From positions 1 to 36,174 of the forward strand of contig JAIERT010000312.1 in assembly GCA_019746735.1 (NCBI GenBank): a stretch of DNA of 36,174 nucleotides, written 5' to 3'. Below are positions 20,201 through 29,200 of the stretch, piece by piece. Source of the DNA: Burkholderiaceae bacterium (lineage in GTDB: Bacteria; Pseudomonadota; Gammaproteobacteria; Burkholderiales; Burkholderiaceae_C). Below the pieces are notes generated by a model that made no database searches, was not told the DNA's origin, and saw only the letters and a list, made by a program, of their open reading frames with translations. A program made the position numbers and the translations under genes. Within the stretch, counting starts at the first letter, position 1, and the number at the start of each line of letters is the position of its first letter.

Positions 20201-23200
20201 CGGCGCGCTCATCCAGGGCAACCGCGTGGACCTGACGGCGGTCAATGGTGACATCGAGGGTGCGGGCGGCAGCGCCCTGCGCATCAACAGCAACATCCTG
20301 GGTACGGGCGGCCTGACGGCGGTGTCCGGTGGCGACGTGAACATCATCGAGACGGCCGGTGATCTCAAACTGCTGCGCTCGGACCAGCTCGGCGGCATCT
20401 CGGTCCTGGCCACGGGCTCGGCCCGGTTGGCCACGGTCAGCGGTTCCATCGTCGACGCCAACGTCGAACTGGTCGCCCCCAAGGCCATCGGCCTGGGCCT
20501 GAGCGAAGCGCAGCGCAACGCCCTGGCCCTGAAGTTCGGTGTCTCGGCCGACTCGCTCAACTACACGGTCTCTCCTGGCCTGTACAGCTACCTCTACCCG
20601 CATGCCGAATTCCTCGGCACGGTACCCACGCAGACCGTGGCGGAAAACCTCAACGTCAAGGGCACCAGTATCTACCTGGATGCCAATGGCGGCGCCATCG
20701 GCCGCAGCCAGGCGCCGCGCATCGTGGACCTCACGGGCGGCTTCGACAGCCTGAGCGCGCAGGACAAGAGCCTGCTTTCCACGACGGGCGTGTCCGATGT
20801 CTACGGCGTGCAGCATGCGCTGTACCGCTACGTCGGTACCAGCGGCCCCATCCCGGATGGCGGGCCGGACAACGACGATCTCTACGAGCAGGACTTCAGC
20901 GACACCAGTCTGTGGCAGAAAGTCAGCTACACGGCCACCGGCGCCAGCAAGACTTCGCCCATCCTGCGCAACATCGCGCACGACGGCTATGTACTCGTCG
21001 AGTTTAATGATGGCCGTTATGGTCTCTACCAGTACCAGGGGGTCGGCGGCCAGCTCAATCTGGCCACGGAAAACTACAACAACGCCAACCGCTGGGAGAA
21101 GGTGCAACCGCGTCCCACCACGGACACCAGCGGCAACGACCTGGTGAACGGCCAGCTTGTGGCCAATATGAACGAAGTCGAGCGCGTGGCCTTTCAGCTG
21201 CGCGACGACATCGACGTGGAAAGCGGCGAAGCCGGCGTGACCGGCTACAGCGATGGCGACGTCGCACTCGACGCGACTGAGACCCTGATCGTCCACCGCA
21301 TTGAGGCGGTAGGCGATATCTATCTGCGCGCAGGCGACCTGATCCGCGATGCCGGTACGGTCGGCCCGACGGACCCCGTGATCGTGGGCGTGGGCAACCT
21401 CTTGCTCACCAGCGGCGGACGCATTGGTGGGGAAATGCCGGGCGAAGCGCTGCGCATCGAGATGGGCGGCAGCAGCCGGCTCTACGCCTTTGCGCCGGGC
21501 GAGATCAACATCCAGCAGATGGGCGCCACGGGCCTGTACGTGGACAACGCCGCCTCCAGCGGCGACTCGGTCTACATCAAGGCCGAGCTCGGCAACCTCA
21601 TCATCGAGACCGTGCTGGCCGAGGACCATGCCAGCCTGATCGCCGGCGGCTCCATCCTGGACGCCTTCAACGACGATGCCGCTCCCGAGGTCAACATTGA
21701 AGCCGCCACTCTGTACCTGCAGGCCGGCAATAACATCGGTGGCGATGCGGCCCACTTCCTCGATGTGGAGATCGCGGGCGAGATCAATGCCCAGGCCCTG
21801 GGTGGCAGCGTCTTCCTGAACAGCCCGGCCCATCTGCGGGTCGGCCTGATCGCCGCGCGCAACGGCACCGTGCACCTGACGACGCGCGAGTCCATCGTCG
21901 ATCACGACAACGAGGCGACCGCCGACATCGAGGCCCGCAACGTGATCCTGCTGGCCGAAGGCGGCAGCACCGGCACCGATCTCAACCCGCTGGACATCGA
22001 CAGCTCCTATGGCGGCGTGGCCGGCACCATCACCGTGCTGGCCCAGGGCCGGGTCTTCCTGATCGAGACCGATGGCTCGCCCAACGACAGCGGCGACATG
22101 CGCATCAATGAGGTCACGAGTGAAACCACTGACGTGACCCTGCAGGCGCGCAAGGGCTCCATCCTGGATGCCAACGGCGCGCTGGCCAACAACGTCACGG
22201 GTGCCAACATCATCCTGATCGCCGACCTGCAGAGCATCGGCACCGCGGGTAATGCGCTGGAGATCAACAGCGGCAGCCCCGCCCCCGGCTGGCTGCATGC
22301 CCAGGCGCAGCGCCACATCCATGTCACCGAGACGGCGGGTGCGCTGAACGTCGGTCAGGTGAGGTCGACGGCCGGCAATGTCGGCCTCTCGGTGCGCGAC
22401 AGCGGGGTAGTGGGTGAAAACCTGCTGCTCGACAGCAGCGCACTGATCGAAGCCCTGTCCACGGCCGTGGGCGAGGGCGACATCACGCTGCGCGCCGGTG
22501 ATCATGTGATCACGGCCCTGGGCAGCGTCATCCGTTCGGGCCGCCATCTGGTCATCCACAGCGGTACGGGTGACACAGGCAATGTGGACGCCATCGGCAC
22601 GCTGATCCGCATCGAGGGCGTTCTGGCCTCCAACGAGATCGAGATCGCGGGCGAGCGCCAGTCCGACACCATCGAGCTGCGCCCCGCGAGCGTGCTGGGT
22701 CACCTGCGTGTGCTCGGCGACACCGATGGCCTGGCCGGCGGCGACGACCTCTTCATCCTCGATCGCCTGCCCAGCATGACGGCCCTGCGCGACCGCCTGG
22801 ATGACGGCGTCAGCACCCTGGTGCGCGACGCGGTGGACCTGGACGGCCGCGGCGGCACCGACCGCTATGTGGTCTATACCCACGGCAGTGCCAACGCGCA
22901 GGACTACATCGTCAACGTGCTCGATTCGGGCGCCAAGAACGATGGCCTGGACACCCTCGAAATCGAGGGCAGCGAAGAGGCGGATGTCTTCCTGCTGCGC
23001 CGCGTGGCCGCCATCACCGAAGGCGTGTCCACCCCCATCGCCGCCAACACCCCGGCCTTCGTGGCCCTGCTGCGCGGCACCCTGGACGAGGTGCGCGACC
23101 AGGTCCATGAGCAGGTCGAGCGCATCAACTACGACGAGAACATCAACGCCCGCCTGATCGTGCGCAGCCTGGGCGGTGACGACTACTTCGCCGTGGACGA

Positions 23201-26200
23201 CAACGCCACCCTGACCACGCTGGATGCCGGCGCCGGCAACGACGAGGTGCAGATCGGCCAGATGTACGGCGCCACGCGGGTCTCCACCCCGGGCGGCACC
23301 GTGGCCGCGGGCGACGACTTCACGACCATCGAGACCACGGCCGGCTTCCTGAGCCGCGGCGCGAGCTTCGCGCTCACGGCCTACGGCGGCACGGGCCACG
23401 ACCAGTTCACGGTCTACAGCAACAAGGCCGAGACCCGGCTCGAGGGCAACGACGGCAACGACGTCTTCATCGTGCGCGCCTTCGCCCTGGTGGGCGACGG
23501 CAACAAGCTCTCCACCGAGGCCCTGAACCAGGCCATCGGTGGCGAGGGCACCGACACGGTGATGTACAACATCAACGCCCCGGTGGACCTGGACGGCGGC
23601 GCGGGCTTCGACAAGGTGGTGGTGCTGCGCACCGAGTTCGGCGACAGCTTCGTCATCACCGACGAGGCCATCTACGGCGCCGGCCTCAACGTCCGCTACG
23701 ACAATATGGAGTCCATCGATGTCGACGGGCTTGAGGGCGACGATCACTTCTTCATCCGCAGCACCCGTGCCGGCGTGATCACCAACATCATCGGCGGCAA
23801 GGGCTCGGACACCTTCGACGTGGCCGGCGACGTGACCGAAGACATCGTGAGCCTGGACCTCGAAGGCCGCAGCGGCGTGATCAACCACGCCGTGTCCTCG
23901 GACGATCTGGCCTACGACGGCCTGCTGGCCGGTGGCATCAGCACCATCGTGGCCGGCCCGGCCAGCGGCCAGGTGCTCGTGACCCAGAGCGCGGGCAACA
24001 CCCAGGTCAACGAGCAGGGCGCCACCATCGACAGCTACACCCTGCAGCTGGCCACCGCGCCTGTGGGCGGCCCGGTCTACATCAACGTCTCGGCCGGCCG
24101 CAGCACGCAGGAAGAGGAAGACGGCAGCCCGGCCGGTGACTCCGTGCTGGTCTCGACCGATGGCGTGAACTTCAGTCGCTACCTCACGCTCACCGTCAAC
24201 GACACCGCGGCCCGCACCATCTGGGTCAAGGCTGTTGACGACGCGCGCAGCGAGGGCGAACGCGTCTACGCCATCAGCCACAGCGCCCAGAGCGTGGACG
24301 CCAGCTTCAACCACGTGGCCATCCAGAACGTGCGCGTCACGGTCATGGACAACGACAAGCCCGAGGTCATCATCACCGGAAGCGGCCACACCGAGCGTGT
24401 GCTCGAAGGCGACGCCACCACCGGCATCAGCGACAGCTACACCGTGCAGCTGGGCGCCCCCGTGGTCTCGGGCACGGTGACCGTCTCGGTGGCCACCGAT
24501 GGCCAGGTCACGGTCTCCAGCGCCGACTCGCGTTTCAACGCCGCTGACAACACCCTCACCTTCGACGCCGGCAACTGGAACCTGCCGGTGCTGATGACGG
24601 TGACGGCCGTGGACGACACGGCCATCGAGAACACTCTGTTCTCTTCCATCAGCCACACGGCTACGGCGGGCTACGGCTCGGCCAGCTTCCAGGTGCAGGT
24701 GGTGGACAACGACAGCGCGGGCGTGCTGATCGACCAGAGCGGCGGCAGCACCCGTGTGGTGACCGATGATCCGGACACCCTGGCCGACGAGGCCGCCTCC
24801 GACAGCTACACCGTGCGCCTGACCCAGGCCCCCACGCACGACGTGGTGATCACCGTGCTGCCGGACGACCTGACGCTCACCAACCCCATCCAGCTCACCT
24901 TCACGGTGGACAACTGGTGGATCGCGCAGACCGTCACGGTCAACGCGGTCGAACCCCAGCCGCCCATGGAGGGGCAGCCGCTCAAGACCTTCCCGGTCCA
25001 GCCGCATGTGCTGGGCGGTGCCATTGCCGGCCCGCTCTTCATCGAAGGCTCGGTGGACGCCGCGGCCGACCGCTCGGTCAAGACCGCCATCATGCTGCCG
25101 GGCGAGACCGACGTGCCCCTGCCCAGCACCGTGGTCACGGTGGATGAGAACACCCTGGTCGACACCCTGGTCGTGCACAACGACTCCAGCATCAGCAACG
25201 ACACGGGCCTGATGGCCGCCGGCAGTTGGTACGACGGCAACGGCGTGCCCAGCACCAATATCTCGGGCCTGGGTCTGGCGGGCTCGGTCTACTTCGGTGA
25301 AGAGGCCTTCCCGGGCGGCAAGACCTTTGCCGGCGGCATCACCTTCCGCAATGTCGAGGTGGCCGAAGTGCTGCTGGGCCAGGGCGACGACCACTTCACC
25401 GTGACCGACACCTTGTCCACCACGGCAGACCATGGCGGCATCACCATCATCCACGGGGGCGGCAACACCTCGGCCACGGCCGGTGACACCCTGATCGCCA
25501 CGGGCAGCAGTTCGCCCCTGGTGCTGCTGGGCGACACCACGCAGGACGGCCTGCGCTACAGCGGCGAGTCCGGCGTGGCCTCGACCCACGGCATCCGTTT
25601 CGACCATGCGGGCAACGACCTGATCGACGCCTCGGGCTCGGGCCAGAGCGTCACGATCTACGGCGGCGCCGGGCGCGACACCATCTTCGGCAGTGCCGAG
25701 GGAGATCACCTGCTGGGCGGCTCGGGCGATGACATCATCTACGGCTTGGGCGGTATCGACCACATCTATGGCGATTCCGGCATCAACCTGTTCTATGGCA
25801 CAGCCGGAGCAGGCGGTGCCAAGCCCGACGTCATCGTCGTCAACGCCAACAGCAGCGTGCATCCCAACCGCGACGACCTCGTGGCCGGCAGCGACCAGAT
25901 CTTCGGCGGTGAAGGCGACGACCTCATCCTCGGCGACCATGGCCAGTTCGACCTGGTACCCGGAACCCAGCGCGTGGCGACCAAGGACAACGAGGCCGTC
26001 ACCGTGGTGCGGACCACCGAGCCCGGCAATGGCGCGGCCGACATCATCCATGGCGACACCGGCAACGACCGCATCCTGGGCGGCAATGGCGCCGACCTGA
26101 TCTACGGCAGCACCGGCAACGACCTGATCCTCGGCGACCACGGTGTGCTCGTCTTCAACGTTGACGACGACCTCAGCACCCTGGACCTGGCCTATACCAA

Positions 26201-29200
26201 TGACCCGGACGACGGCGGCGCCGGCGACTTCCTCTACGGCAGCGAGGGTGATGACATCATCCTCGGCGGCGCGGGCGACGACATCATCACCGGCGACGCA
26301 GGCAGCGACGTGCTGCTGGGCGATCATGGCCGGGTGACCGCCGTGGGCGGTGTGGTGGTCCGCCTGGAGAGCGAGCAGCCGGGCGTGGGTGGCAACGACA
26401 ACATCTTCGGCTCCACCGGCAACGACTGGATCATCGGCGGCGCGGGTTCGGACCGGCTCTCGGGCGACGAGGGCGACGACGTGGTGGCTGGCGACAACGC
26501 CGTCCTGGACTTCGTGGGCGTGGGCATCCTCACCACCACCGACCCGACCGAGGGCGGCGGCGATGTCATCGTCGGCGGCATGGGCCGCGACGTGCTCTTC
26601 GGCGGCACCGGCGCCGACCTGATCTACGGCGACACCGAGTTCGACACCCGTGACCTCGAGACCGGCGACGTGGCCCCGGCGGGTGACGACGACGTGATCT
26701 TCGGCGACCACGGCAAGGTGGACCTGAACCTGCCGGCCAACATCAACTTCCTGTCCATCGACATCGGCGCCAACGACGGCGGCGGTGACGACGTGGTCCA
26801 TGCCGGCGGCGGTGACGACATCATCATCGGCGGCCAGGGCAACGACCTGCTGCGTGGCGACGCCGGTGACGACGACCTGATCGGCGGCACCAATGTGCCC
26901 TTCGGCGCCGACGGCGACGACACGATGTACGGCGGCGACGGCGGCGACGCCATGCTGGGCGACAACGGCAGCATCCTGCGCACCTTCAACGCCACGGGCG
27001 ACGACTGGGTGCGCACGCCCTTCGGCACCATCGTGCGCACCCTCATCCGTTATGACGACCTGGATCTGGTCGACGGCGACGACATCATGTACGGCGACGG
27101 CGGCACCAATGAGATCTGGGGCCAGCGCGGCAACGACACCCTGTTCGGCGGCGAGGGCGACGACGAGATCATCGGCGGCCTGGGCAGCGACACCCTGCAC
27201 GGCAATGGCGGCCACGACGTCATCCTGGGCGATATGGGCATCATCACCCGTGCCTACAACCCCGACGGCAGCGCCCGCCTCAACCCCGACGGCAGCTGGC
27301 ACAAGGACGTGCTGCTGCTCGACATGGCCTACCTCACGGGCGCCATCGCGCTCAACGGTTCCGGCATGCCCGAGGGCGACCAGGCCACGGTGGACGCACT
27401 GCTCGGCGCCGACATCACCCTGCTCACGGGCGTCTACAACGCCGACGGCAGCAAGCGCTACAACGACTGGGGCACACCGGAAAACCGCGCCCTGCTGCTG
27501 AGCCTGATCGAGGACGGCCACGACACCATCGATGGTGGCAGCGGCAACGACGCCATCTATGGCCAGCGCGGCAACGACATCCTCATGGGCGGCGCCGGGC
27601 GCGACTTCATCGCCGGCGGCCTGGGGAACGACACCATCGACGGCGGTGATGGTGACGACACCGTGGTTGGCGACCAGGCCATCGTCGACGCCGACTGGCC
27701 GGCCGTGCCCAATGTGTCCTACGGCTACTGGGTCGTGAACAACGTGGGTTCTTCGGAAGCGGCGCTGGGCATCGACCTGGGCCCGCTGGGTACCAAGGTC
27801 ATCCCCATGATGTCCGTGGTGCCGGGCCGCGAGCTCAATGCCTCGGTGCAGCTGCTGCCGCAGATCTTCGGCTACGGCCCGTTGCCCGGTGCCGACCATC
27901 TGAACCTGGCCGACGGCGGCACGCTGGCGGCCTACGCCTCCGTCGTCACCGACTGGGCCCACCATGTCGAACTGCTCTCGGGCAACGACACGGTCTCGGG
28001 CGGTGCCGGCGACGACACCGTGGTCGGCGACGACCTGATCAGCGTGGCGCGCACCGTGGTCTTCGACGCCGACACCATGGCCGAGGCCGAATACCTCACG
28101 CGCCGCATCCTGGACGTGAGCGACGACTTCTCCGACCTGATCCACGAGCAGTACGAACTGCTGCCCGAACACTTCGGTCGCTGGGGCAGCGACTGGCATG
28201 ATCACTGGCACGACCACTGGCACGACGACGGCTACTGGAGCACGGTGATTGACGCCAGCTACGCCTTCGGCAACGACGTCCTCAGCGGCGGTGCCGGCCA
28301 GGATGTGCTGATCGGCGACAACAGCATCACCATGACCCCGGCCTATGCCGTACCCGTGGATCTGGCCGACGAGTTCGAACTCTTCGTCCAGGGCATGAGC
28401 TGGGCCGGTGACGAGATCGCCCACGCCATCACCGATCTGGTCTGGCTGGAGCATCACCAGCGCGACACCGTCATCACGGTGCAGATCGGCAGGAAGACCT
28501 ACGAGAAGCTGCAAGGCCATGTCGACGAGCTGCTGACCGGCAACGACACGATCTCCGGCAACGAGGGCAACGATCTCATCATCGGCGACGCCTTCGTCTA
28601 CCGTGCACCCCAGGTGCTGCTGACCCCGCGTGTGGGCGACGACCCGCACCACCATCACGGCCACCACCATCATCATCACCATCACTGGCACCACCACGAC
28701 CATGGTCACCACCATGATCACGACGACTGGCGCTGGCACCTTGATGGCTGGACCGACCGCGACTGGGGCGACTGGAGCGGCTATGGCTGGGATGACCACT
28801 ACCACGGTCACGGCCACCATGGCCACCACGGTCATGACCATCACCATCACTGGGACCATGGCCACCACCACACCCACAGCCTGGACGCCATCCTCACCGG
28901 CCGCGACACCATCTACGGCGGCGCGGGTTCCGATCTGATCTGGGGCGACAACCTCGCCATGGTCACGCCGGACGTGGTGCGCAGCTGGGGCATCAGCAGC
29001 CACGAATACCACCATGCCAAGGGTCATGCGGGCGATGCGCTGCACCTGCTCTCGGCCCTGACCGACGAGAGCGGCTACTGGTTCGGCGGCGACCATCACC
29101 ACCATGGCCACGGTCACCACCATGATGGCCACGGCTGGTGGAACCACCACCACGATGATGACCACCATCACCACCACCATCATCACGACAGCGAGCTCTA

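Noticed and set aside
28647-29186. CAC/CAT tracts as a phase-variable microsatellite
   Set aside because: Codons are mixed and interrupted, with no long uniform unit; slippage by multiples of 3 would not alter the frame.
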